This document shows, in pieces, positions 9,958-19,199 of a stretch of DNA of 21,875 nt. The DNA comes from Gnetum montanum (Eukaryota > Streptophyta > Gnetopsida > Gnetales > Gnetaceae). The DNA lies in the NCBI GenBank assembly GCA_015680685.1, contig MNCI01023642.1, positions 1 through 21,875 of the forward strand. The letters run 5' to 3'. A program made the translations under genes and the position numbers. Every line of letters begins with the position of its first letter. Within the stretch, counting starts at the first letter, position 1. The notes under the pieces are model-generated. The model was not told where the DNA came from and made no database searches. It worked only from the letters and a program-made list of their open reading frames with translations.

Positions 9958-10099
9958 TTGGGAAAACATTAAAATTTGTACAACTTGTGAAATTTGACAA
10001 ATATAGCCCATGCAAGGGTTGAAAGTAATGGGAAAACATTAAAATGTGTGCAATTTGTAAAATTTGAAAAATATGACCAATGCATGCAAGGGTTAAGAG
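9958..10099. repeat. Diverged 70-bp tandem duplication
   Basis: GGGAAAACATTAAAAT starts at 9960 and again at 10030. The copies stay alignable through AATTTG and CATGCAAGGGTT, with scattered substitutions, so the duplication is old. Confidence 0.7.
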
Positions 10100-10304
10100 T
10101 CTTCAATTAGGCTTTTAGAACTCATAGATCTACAACTAAGCATTATCAATTTTGCTTAAAACATCAAATACACCAAGATTTGAGATTGGACTCTTTAAGG
10201 CACAAAGCATAAAATGTGTGAAAGATATATGAAATTGGGTCTTCAATCTTCCTAGATTTTGGATTTGACACCAAAAGGTTGCATTGTTGCACAAGCTCTA
10301 CACG

Positions 10305-10390
10305 CTAGGTCCATGCTTAATTTGCTATGAGATTTGACCAAATAAACCTAGCTCCATGCTTAATTTGCTATGAGATTTGAGCAAATAAAC
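10305..10390. repeat. Near-perfect 43-bp tandem duplication
   Basis: Units 10305-10347 and 10348-10390 share CCATGCTTAATTTGCTATGA and AAATAAAC with only a few differences, so this is younger than the 70-bp duplication beside it. Confidence 0.85.
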
Positions 10391-10463
10391 CAAATATTCT
10401 TTTAATATGAGAAACCTTTAAAAAAGAGTTGTAGATTCACCAAATTTCTTTCAGAAAATGAAA

Positions 10464-10966
10464 TATAAATAGAGAATTAGAGTTCTAAGTTAATTGAACC
10501 TTTCAATCTTAGCAAGGAAAACATGAAACCTTGCCCATATTATATCAAAGCATCATCATAACATAAAACACATAATATAAATTGAATATACAAGCAAATC
10601 AAACATAAAGGTAACATGAAAATATTGGAGAGAAGGTGGGAACTTAAATTGAATTTTTTGTAGAAGAAATCCTTCAATTATGAAAGGATTCTTAAGAGAA
10701 TGTGTGAAATGGTTGAGAGAATAGTTGTGAGATACAAATGTGAGAGTTAAGAAAAATTGAGTGTAAAAATCATGAGAGAGGTTCAATTCATAAGAGGATT
10801 ATCATTGAGAGAATGAGAGAAATGGAGTGAAGATGAAATGCTCAAGAAAACTTTGGCACAGGAACTTGGAATGCATACACATAATGAAAGGACAAAGAAC
10901 TCTTCTATTACCTCACAGCTTTTAAGTATGATGGCATTGAATGAGAAGGATTGCTTTCTATTTATA
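10464..10966. promoter_or_regulatory. Two facing TATA boxes, possible LTR fragment
   Basis: TATAAATAGA lies on the plus strand at 10464-10473 and TATAAATAG on the minus strand at 10958-10966, pointing toward each other. Read from the minus-strand box, the next 300 bp is CT-rich (TTCTCTCAATG-like repeats), as in the R-U5 part of many plant LTRs. I found no PBS or clean TG...CA ends, so LTR origin is a guess. Short minus-strand open frames here (10556-11164) have no protein-like content. From 11000 to 11482 nothing was recognised. Confidence 0.3.
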
Positions 10967-11482
10967 CTTTTTCCAAGGGGATGAATTTTTCCCAACATGA
11001 CACATCTCTTCATAAAGGCCTATTAGTCTTTTTTTTTTTTTTAAAACATCCCTATCTTTCCTATGTTTTGCATATAAACATACAACACAACGTATAACTT
11101 CAAAGAAACATGTCCAATCACCAGCCTTAATAGACCCTAAGCTTTTAGACTCATGAAACTCCACAAAGCACTTCTTATTAGGAGCCCTATGATTTGAAAA
11201 TTTGCTATTAAGAATCCAAGTGGTATTGGAGCTAAAGGTAAAACAAATTTAGAGGAAACATGTTTACTATTAAGAATGTTCCTAGATGTAATGTTATATT
11301 TAATGGTTTACATGACTTCTCCTATTGGACCCATCTTATGAGGTCTCTTGTCTAAATGAATGACGTATGAAAATCTGCTGAAAATGGATTAATCTTCATC
11401 TTCATCCTAGCATTGTTCCAACAAAAGGTGGTTAGCTAAAATGGCTTAATGATACTCTTAAATGAAAGCATTGTATGTCATA

Positions 11483-11771
11483 TGTTGAAAAGCTTAAGGC
11501 CGGTATAGCCCTTAACTTGAAATTAATGAAAACTACATTAATTAGTTATGATATCGTATCTACTATATTGCATTTACTGTATCGTAGGCTGAAATGTTAT
11601 ATCGCAAATGTGATATTACTATAATAAATGCCTATAAATATGGTTCACCCACTACATTTATGAAATCATTTGGTTAGTAAGTAGCTAGACTTTGTTATTA
11701 TGCCTATAAATGTTAAGTTTGTAGGCATTTATGTTGTTTGGCTAGTAGCATAATACTTGGTAATCTCAACA
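11483..11771 (+). repeat. Short LTR (289 bp) with adjacent degenerate PBS
   Basis: The block begins TGTTGA and ends TCAACA, a perfect 6-bp inverted terminal pair of the TG...CA type. A TATA box (CCTATAAATATGG, near 11630-11642) sits mid-block. One base after the end, at 11773, TTGGTATATGAG resembles the tRNA-iMet PBS (TTGGTATCAGAGC). Together these indicate a plus-strand 5' LTR. The internal region stops being recognisable within about 150 bp, where unrelated minus-strand relics begin, so the element is truncated. Confidence 0.55.
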
Positions 11772-11923
11772 GTTGGTATATGAGTTCAAGATGTGTACCA
11801 AAAGTTGGGAACAAACACTCATTACCATGGGATAGTCGAGGATTTAATTTCATTGTAATTAGATTAAATAATTAATTTCTTTATTATTGATTAGTTTAGT
11901 TCATGGTTGAACAACATTAATCA

Positions 11924-12655
11924 TCATATACATAAACTATGCTTAATGGTTATTGTGTGAATTTGCTTTATTGTTCCTACCTCCCTTAGAACCTTGACTC
12001 TGTTAGTGGTTGGAGCTTTTAAAATATGAGTTCTAAAGTAGGCAGTAATATCAAAGTTTTGCAGGAAAGACATTTCTAAAATCACATCAAAATCACCTAG
12101 TTCAAATTCAAAAAATTCATCAACGAAGGGCATGCCTTGTAAAGTAAAGATGATTTCTCCCTCCCTAGCATGCTTGCTCACTATTGTTCCATCTGCAAGT
12201 TCTATGTTAATAATTTTCTTGGAAGGTAAACTTGATTTTAATAAATCAATTAACTTTGGAGAAATGAAGTTATCACTAGCACCACTATTAATTAGAAATT
12301 TAATTTTTAAAGCAAATTGAAATTTATGCAAACCTAATTTAGTTGATGTAGATATCTTCTTCATGGTTATGGTGGTGGTTGGGGTTTTTCCTTTGTTCAT
12401 GTTTAGGTTGGACTTTTTATTCTTGGTTTGATTGGTCCTTTGTACCCTTGTCTGTAATTTTGGACAATCTCATTTAAAATGATCTTCATCATAAATAAAA
12501 CATCCTAATCCCAATCTAGCTCTTTTGGTTGGTGTTTCTTCTATCATTGCTTGTGAAATGGTAGTTTGTCGAAGGATTGCTTGTCAAAGGGTAGTTTGTA
12601 CCTGATTTGATGCTTCATAATCCTTAGTAATTCTATATGCTTCATCAACAGTTTA
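11924..12655 (-). pseudogene. gag zinc knuckle and retropepsin relic of a gypsy-type element
   Basis: On the minus strand, 12655-12400 gives a gag C-terminus (VDEAYRITKDYEAS) and a decayed zinc knuckle, CFIYDEDHFK-stop-DCPK, with Cys to Tyr and one stop. It continues into an open frame of 158 codons (12400-11924) with an aspartic protease fold: FLINSGASDNFISPKL, IELADGTIV, FELGDFDVILEMSFLQNFDI. The active-site triad D-S-G is N-S-G here and the conserved ILGM reads ILEM, so the enzyme would be inactive. RT is absent downstream; the fragment ends by 11924. The family call rests on these motifs. Confidence 0.75.
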
Positions 12656-12658
12656 AGA

Positions 12659-12669
12659 GGGGGGGGGGG
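12659..12669 (+). repeat. Run of 11 G at an element junction
   Basis: The G run marks the change from the minus-strand gag relic (left) to unrelated plus-strand coding-like sequence (right). Its length may be unreliable in sequencing. Confidence 0.8.
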
Positions 12670-12858
12670 TTGTTGAGGTAGGATCCAGGGTCCCAATAAA
12701 GGTCAAATGGCTTTGCAACAAGCTTAGAATCAGGAGGAAAACAACAAGGTATTTATATGTATATATTGTTTTCTTATTATTCATTGTCTTTTCTTAATGT
12801 ATTTGGCAGTGTAATCTAGGTTGCAGAATGAACCAATTCAGAGTGCCCAAGCTGGAGT

Positions 12859-13919
12859 TGCATAGGTTGAAGATGTTTGATGAGTGGAAAGATACCCCTA
12901 CACCCAACCATATGAATCACAGGCACTCACGTGCGATTTGGTCAAATTCCGTAGACTTTAATTACCAAGTACACTAAAGCTAAAAAGTGCATGCGTGTTG
13001 TCCGTTCATTGTCTTCCTAGTCCCACTTGTGGAATGCAATTGTATGGTTAAGTGTGACTGAGGCATAATATTTTTATTATTTTGTGTTTTATCAATTTAC
13101 TTGCCTAGAACAAGAATGCAAATAAGAGTAATTAAGTGCTAGGTAAACTATGGTCTAATCTAGTCTAACACAAGTAACCATTCCTACTTCCTAGACACAT
13201 CCTGAACTTTGTGTAAACACTGCTAGGTTATCAAATGCTAACCATTTCTGAGCTACCAAGTGTCACACGTATGTTTGAAGGGGTCATGCTTGTGTATTTT
13301 AATTAGTTGCTTAATGAATCAAAATTAACTTCTGAATGAATAACATTAATGTAAACTGAATGAAATCATGATATATATAAATGCATAAGAAAGAAAGTCT
13401 CAAGTGTTGCAAGGCGAATTAAAGAGCTCATCTCTATTCCCAACACAATGGTGTATTCAGGTACATCAATGGTTGAATAAAGATCCATTCACACATAGAC
13501 CTCCTGCTATGGGCACTTGGAAAATATTCTAACTCTCAAATGGACAAATTGAAAGAATTTTGCTACTTGACTACCAAAAACTACTCTCAATTGTGCACCC
13601 AAGGGCTATATTTATAGACTTGGGAGTAGCCCGGTGATATCAAATGTATGATATCACATCTTGGACTGTGATATCACATACCTGATATCATGTGCCCAAT
13701 ATTGTAGCCACTTTGATATCGAAGTGTATGAAAAACACGATTCATTGTTATGTTCAAGGTATTTCAACCTTTGGTATGGTTCAACCATGAGAATAAATCA
13801 CACGTACCATTTCCAAGGCATATATATTTAAAATATATTATAACTTAGTTTAATGTATTATTTATTTTTGTAATAAATTTCTTTTTGTAGAGGTAATGTA
13901 CTAGGTAAAGTTTTGGCAA
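12859..13919 (-). repeat. LTR-like repeat, copy A (solo, interrupting the plus-strand relic)
   Basis: It is homologous to 20200-21144: both begin near TTGATGAGTGG, then share TACCCCTACAC, CAACCATA and TACCAAGT...GTCACAC, in the same order. On the minus strand a TATA box (TCTATAAATATAG, 13606-13618) lies just downstream of five GATATC sites (13636, 13650, 13670, 13684, 13715). The opposite side has no PBS. This looks like a solo LTR in minus orientation, though ends are approximate and no target duplication was found. Confidence 0.5.
13636..13720. promoter_or_regulatory. Cluster of five GATATC palindromes upstream of a minus-strand TATA box
   Basis: GATATC begins at 13636, 13650, 13670, 13684 and 13715; four of the five sit in TGATATCA or a one-base variant. 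Relative to the minus-strand TATA box at 13606-13618 they occupy the place of a U3 enhancer. The related repeat at 20200-21144 keeps one GATATC (20997-21002) and GTGATA half sites in the same place. Confidence 0.6.
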
Positions 13920-15140
13920 CCTAGTAGTTGTAAGACAATAAGCCCAACAATAGGCTCAACAACAATCCCAATAGCAAACTCAACAAAAAAGTACAAGACA
14001 AGATAAAGGAAAGGAACCAGAGGTAAGTTTTAATTATTTGAAGATTTGAATACTTCCCTTTTTTTTTTCTTGTGTCTTGTATTTCATTGATCTTTTTTGG
14101 AATGTAGATATCTATGGATCTATGGTATTTTATCCAAGAGATGGATAGAGATGATGCAAGTGCCACTTTTGAATAGGCTTCCATTCCTCCATCTAGATCA
14201 CTAGGAATGCCCTTTTTTTTCTGCAATGCTTGTAAGAGGTTTCTTTCCACAGGTAGCACCAGCACTAGCTCTTGAGTCTATTCCAATGGTTCCTTCTTTC
14301 TCCATCTTGGGTTCTCCTTATTCGATGGGATAGATAGTGGTAGCTACTGAAGAAGAATCCATGCTTCTTTGATGTATTGGTCAATGGATTTCTGATAACA
14401 AACCTTATTCTATTCATGAGAATGTTTACCACTTACAGGAGTCTCAATTGTGCAACTACAAGGTAGACTATGAGTTGGTATAGGTTGGAGTTCCATCATC
14501 TTTGCATCTAATTCTTGAGGATGCTCCAAAAGTTGTCAAGGATCTGGAGTAACTCTTAGAAGAATTGGAGAGTGCAATATGCTTGGCTTGCCATCTAGAG
14601 ACTTAGGAGTGATTTCTTCAAATTGACAACAATTAGCTTCAAGCTAATTATTCTTATTCTTTTCTCTTACCTTTTTCTCTTCTTATTCATAACTCGTAAT
14701 TGTAGTCTTGTTTACGTAGAGGAAAGAGAAGGAATGACAAAAGGACATGGATGGTCAATTGATTTAGATAAAGATGTTGAAGATCTAACTCAAAAGAAAG
14801 GAGTAATCAATAGTTGTAGCAAGGAGTGCTACTAAGTATATCAAGCAATTGTGTGATGGGTTGGAGGGATGCAAGATAGTGCTTAGCAAAAAGGATGCCA
14901 CTGATGAAGAATGGGAAGCATAGTTAAAGATAGTGATAGATCTCTTTGTCTCGTTTGGCCACAACAAATGATCACTATTTTATTTTGTTTTCTCATTTGT
15001 TGTATTTCATATCTTCCCTATTCTTGTGTTTTGCTTCTTTCTTTTCTTCCTTTACGTATATTCTTCTTGGATGTACATCTATTTTATCATAATAAATAAA
15101 ATAATATTTTTCTTCCACTTTGGCTCTTGAATCATAGTTT

Positions 15141-15152
15141 GCTCTGATACCA
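15141..15152 (-). other. Perfect tRNA-iMet primer binding site
   Basis: The minus strand reads TGGTATCAGAGC, the standard plant PBS, two bases from the end of the LTR at 15155. It sets the element's orientation as minus, with its internal region to the left. Confidence 0.8.
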
Positions 15153-15154
15153 AA

Positions 15155-15664
15155 TGTGACATCCCATTCCTAGATGTTGTAAAAACATGATTGCTTAATT
15201 TATCGCATTCATCATTTTCTTAAATAATATAATGAAAACATCATAAATACTTAATTAATGAATTAAATAATAAATAAATAATTCGTACTGTGGAATACTA
15301 TAGAATAGAAAAGAAAAATAGAAAAATTCTATTAATAGGAGAAAGTGCTATAACACCCTTTGAGTTGTCTTCCCATGCCACTTGGAGGCAATATGGCATT
15401 GCCACCATGGTTAGGCTATCTAGCCAAAGGGGTGATCAGTCCCTTCTTGTCCTGCTTCATCTGGCTCCCATCACTTGCCTTTCTAGGCTCCACAACTCCA
15501 TTTCAACATGACCTCTAAACTTGACCTTAAATGACATAGGTCAAATCCATTCCTGAGGGATATATGAATAATTGTAACTCCTCATAATGAGGTGCCCCTT
15601 CATTTAAAGGTTAATTACATTGTTACAATTTGTTTCCACCCTTAACAAGGGATGGGACATTACA
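15155..15664 (-). repeat. 5' LTR (510 bp) of a minus-strand element
   Basis: It begins TGTGACATCCCAT and ends ATGGGACATTACA, an imperfect inverted pair with TG...CA ends. The PBS lies two bases outside the left end. The right end abuts the coiled-coil relic directly after a conserved Tyr-Pro-Trp, so the element inserted into that frame. Only this LTR and under 100 bp of internal sequence are recognisable; the rest is lost or replaced. Confidence 0.7.
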
Positions 15665-16080
15665 CCATGGATACAAAAATGATGGGAACAACTTGTTTTC
15701 ATCAACATATCAAGCAACACATTTGATTTATTCAATGTCAAATGTTTTTACTTGTGGTTGTATATCTTGGTAATCTAATGTGTATTTGGCCTTCAATATT
15801 TCTAGCTTTGCATTGGCAATATGCAATTTTTGTTGTGTCTCATTGTAGTGTTATGCTCATTCTCTTACAATAAACACACGATAGTCAATTATTTCTCAAT
15901 CTCATTTCATGGTCTACATGTTGTTAATATTATCAAGTTTGCATATATAACATTGGTCAATTCCAACTATTGAGTTATATCTTCTATTAAGATTTTGGGC
16001 AATGTCCAAACTTTGTCTTTGTTATTTCTCCATTCCTTCATTATCATTTAGATGTAAAATTTTTTATATTTTGAAGTCGT
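15665..16080 (-). pseudogene. Coiled-coil ORF relic, C-terminal part (copy 1), cut by an LTR
   Basis: The minus-strand reading gives QQKLHIANAKLEILKAKY, then a YVDENKLFPSFLYPW end at 15665. This matches the order in the better copy at 21219-21875, which has LLQKLEVENSELEVVKASY, then YVKANKMFSQLPYPW. Several in-frame stops are present. The LTR at 15155-15664 begins at the next base. It may be the downstream part of the copy at 17520-19160, displaced by about 1.4 kb of insertion. The protein family is not recognised. Confidence 0.5.
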
Positions 16081-16919
16081 GTATCAAAGAAGGCTAGAAA
16101 GACAAAGAAACATGGAAGAAAATGACTAGATAACCTTAGAAAAGCATAGTTTTATGCTAACATACAAAAGCAAGAAGAGAAAATTTTGTCCTACATGAGT
16201 GGAAGTTGCAAATCCTCTTCACTCAAGCTATAAATATAAGCCAAAGGTCTCTCTTATAGAATAATGAAGCATAGCATTTAAGCATTGAGCAATGAAGTGA
16301 GGATGTCTCCCTCAAGCTTTTCTTCTTTCTTTCATGCTTCATCTTTTATCCATATGAGAGGATGTTCTAGTTTCATTCAATATCCATGGAGAGCATTCAT
16401 CTATTACATTCTTGTAGCCTTTATTCTCCCATTTCAATCTCTTCCATGACAAGTCCAAGTCATGTTCATACTTGTGGCCATATTGCATTACATTTGTAAG
16501 CATGTTTCATGTCGAATGGATCCCTAATTATGTTATAATTTTCTGTCAATGCATGGAAATTCTTATGCATATTGAAGCCCTCTTTTGTGTATATTAAAGG
16601 AGAATTTAATTTCCATGTTTAAGTATATGGAAATGACCTCTAAATGACTCTAATGTCAAGACATATTTCTAAGCACTTTAAGTGCACATACATGTTTATT
16701 TTGTTGTCTAAATTTCTTGTTAAGTTGTCCATCCATGAAGAATATCATTTTTCTTTCAAATATTACTTCATGTGGCTCATATTCATGTTTGTTTTCAAAT
16801 CCTTGCCCATACTACATAAATATGAGCTCCTTACATGAATTCCAAGTTGGTTCCATCATTAGAATTATAAAATCCTTCAAGAATTTGAAGCTACGACTCT
16901 TTGTCTTTTTTTATTTCAT
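16081..16919 (+). repeat. Possible plus-strand LTR or promoter fragment
   Basis: CTATAAATATAAG (16230-16242) is a good plus-strand TATA box, followed by CATAGCATTTAAGCATTGAGC and a CT-rich leader (16310-16340), as in plant LTR R-U5 regions. No PBS or clean ends were found. Two overlapping plus-strand open frames (16644-16929) look like chance AT-rich frames. The block separates two parts of the coiled-coil relic. Confidence 0.25.
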
Positions 16920-17475
16920 GAAACCATGAGTAGACCATGACTCATGGTCTACATAGAGTTTAGGACATAATTCATGGTCAACTCATGATATATATAGAGT
17001 AAATATCTCTTTACTTCAAGCCACCATAACCTCACCATGACTCATGGTATTATAACATGAGGCCACCATGACTCGTGGTCTTAATAGTTTACATGCAGGA
17101 GGAAAGGGCAATAGATTTCAAATTTTAGAGGTTAACATGCCCTAACCATAGTGGTTAGGAAACCAAGATATATGGTTAGGTAAACATTAGCTCACCACAT
17201 CTTGTGGTTAAGGAAAATTAGTTTAAAAGGCTAAGAGTAATAAGGAAGTAGCTATACCATGACTTTATCATAACCTATGGTCAAGATACCAAGATGTCAC
17301 CATGATGTATGGTGGGTAAACCATAAGCCATCCACCACTAGTGATCACTATTTTCTACCTTTGTACAAACCATGACCTAACCACAACTAATGGCTAGGCA
17401 CCATGACTACACCATGAGGACATCACAAGCCATAGTTTGTCATCATAGAAAGACACGAGCATATGACAACTTGTG
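16920..17475. repeat. Palindrome-rich block built on ACCATGACTCATGGT and related words
   Basis: Short inverted words recur throughout: ACCATGACTCATGGT at 17034-17048, a related CCACCATGACTCGTGG near 17063-17078, AACCATAGTGGTTA near 17146-17159, and further CCATGA, TATGGT and GTGGTTA words. The strongest is 16930-16952, a 23-bp palindrome with perfect 11-bp arms around one central C. TGACTCA (GCN4/AP-1-like bZIP core) is central to two copies (16938-16944, 17038-17044). The block lies just downstream, on the minus strand, of the coiled-coil relic, with a TATATATAG-like run at 16986-16998. A U3 enhancer is one reading; a decayed minisatellite is another. Confidence 0.6.
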
Positions 17476-17519
17476 GTTAAGCCAAGTTTTAAGGTTTTGA
17501 TGATTTTAGATTATAAATT

Positions 17520-19160
17520 TCGGGACCAGTCTCCATGCATTCCAAAGCCTTCTATTGCACCAACTCTAACATTCTAAATTTATAATTTTTTCAATTTCAG
17601 CTTTGTCAGGTTTATCACTATGATGCTATTAAGAATAGATTGCCATTCGAGCATCTATTGTAGTGCAATATGAATCTTGGATTTTGCTAATTAAGTTTTT
17701 GTCTCATTTATCTACTTCTACAAGCTGACTTAATCTATTAAATGTTCTTTTTACTTTTTATGCTTTTTGGCCTCATTCTACTGCATGCAAATTTTAATTA
17801 TATACTTTTTTTTGGATTGCATAGACTTCTTTCATTGATAGATTCTTGTTTTCTTTGGCTAGCTTGTTAACATCTAGGTGGACTCTTGCAAACTATTCTC
17901 TAAGATGATTGAGGCTCTCCTCTAGCTAATCTTTTTCTTCCTTAGCTTTATCCAATCTTCAATTCTCTATAATGAGACTTTTACTTTCTTCTTCTAATGT
18001 CATAATGGATTTTATATGAGCATAAGTCTTGACATCTACTACTGGGGTGTTGTTTGGATAGGAACACAATCCTACTCTAGAAACACTTTAGATAACTTGT
18101 TTTTGGTGGTTGCTGGTGTTTGGTTTCACCAAGGCATGGATGCCCCAAATAGCTTTTGCTAGGTTAAATGAGCTAATTATGGCTAAATATGTATTAATAG
18201 TAAAATACTAGAAATAAAGTGTTGTTTTTTTTATAACTATTGGCTACCTCTTTCAACTTTTTCTCAATATATAGATGAAAATCAATAGCTTTATACTTGT
18301 TTAGCTTTAAATTCTACATAGCCAATACAATGAATAAAAGAGTTTTATAGAATATGTCATTCTCTAATTTTGATCTATTTGCTGGCAAACTTTCTGAAGC
18401 TAAATTTCATAAAAGTTTTAGTAAATAGAGCAGGAATTTGAGATAGAAAAATTATTTTAGAAGCTCAAAATTTCACAAAAGATAACATTAATTTTACATT
18501 AAATAGATTCAAAATTGACACTTACAAAAGCTATCCCATTTAACTAGAGTAATATCATTCACTTAAACATAGCTATGCATAATTAAGCTTAACAAGTAAA
18601 GAAGGATATTTAATTTTAATACAAATTTAGAGAAAAATTAATAGAGATAAGTAGAAGCTGTTCAGAATGCCATTATAGAAACTTTTATAAGCTTTTCCAG
18701 AATGTGTTTCACTTATTCCTTAGATGCCTATTAAAAATATGCTTAAAGCTTTATATACTAGCTTTTGGCAATCATAGTAGTTACAATATTATAGTTAGAT
18801 TGATTTCATGTTATTTTCATAAAGTTGTAAGCTATTAGATAGTTTCTTAACTTCCTAATAAGCTTTCTTGATTTTTTGAATCTAGAGCCCTTCTATTGAT
18901 AACTGCTGAGCTAGCTTTCCATGATTTAGTAGAACTTTTATAGCTTAATTCAATATAGTTGACTTAGTTTTTTAAAGTTTATTAATAACATCTTCAAATC
19001 CTATCTCATTGGTGCCTAATTTGGTTAATGAATTAATTATCGCATTCATTGTAGTTTCTATGGTGCCTCTATTTATTGATTTTTTAAGGATTAACCTAAG
19101 AGACATCAACAAAGAATGTGAAACACCACTGTGGGTTCATCATCAACAATCTCTTTTAAC
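17520..19160 (-). pseudogene. Coiled-coil ORF relic (copy 2), interrupted by an insertion
   Basis: The minus-strand pieces are 19160-18830 (NRGTIETTMNAIINSLTKLG, GFEDVINKL, NHGKLAQQLSIEGL) and 18040-17520 (IKSIMTLEEESKSLIIEN, DVNKLAKENKNLSMKEVYAI). The second piece aligns with MNHLAKEI, then TLSMEEVHTIYQK, in the copy at 21219-21875. Composition is helical and charged, consistent with coiled coils. Stops are mainly TAG/TAA where Gln would fit. Between the pieces lies an unrelated AT-rich block starting near 18044. Possible further relic sequence continues right to about 19350. I cannot name the family; a retroelement ORF is likely. Confidence 0.5.
18044..18830. mobile_element. AT-rich insertion within the coiled-coil relic, possible MITE
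   Basis: It opens with GGGGTGTTGTTTGGATAGG, a sequence like the GGG(G)TGTTTGG termini of plant PIF/Harbinger or hAT MITEs. It is rich in AGCTTT/AAAGCT words and has no coding capacity. The coiled-coil frame stops on one side and resumes on the other. The matching right terminus and a target duplication were not found, so class and right edge are uncertain. Confidence 0.3.
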
Positions 19161-19199
19161 ACTTGATTCTGTAGCTATCGAATCATGCTAAGGAGTACT

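Larger units (their letters stand above)
12670..14950 (+). pseudogene. Plus-strand relic reading frame, split by an LTR-like repeat; product unknown
   Basis: Coding-like plus-strand pieces lie either side of the repeat at 12859-13919. Left: RSNGFATSLESGGKQQ (12690-12748), then a possible small intron (GTATTT...TTGGCAG, 12749-12809), then NEPIQSAQAGVA (to about 12858). Right: a Gln-rich run ending RQDKGKEPE (13930-14021), a possible intron (GTAAGT 14022 to TGTAG 14107), then acidic, Leu-rich segments such as EDAPKVVKDLE and LLEELESAICLA (about 14520-14590) and TKYIKQLCDGLEGCKIVLSK (about 14835-14895). Stops and frame changes are many. An AATAAA-rich tail follows (15090-15105). I do not recognise the family; it may be a retroelement-encoded ORF or a captured gene. 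Confidence 0.35.

Noticed and set aside
9635-10022. Plus-strand frames through the TGGGC array
   Set aside because: Low-complexity translation (Gly/Trp/Leu) of a microsatellite; no start context or homology.
13921-14265. Minus-strand 114-codon frame with a hydrophobic C-terminus
   Set aside because: The Leu-rich end is the reverse complement of a Gln-codon run on the plus strand; the plus reading is more protein-like.
14623-15099. Small plus-strand frames with apparent membrane segments
   Set aside because: The hydrophobic runs come from T-rich, AATAAA-bearing sequence typical of a 3' UTR.
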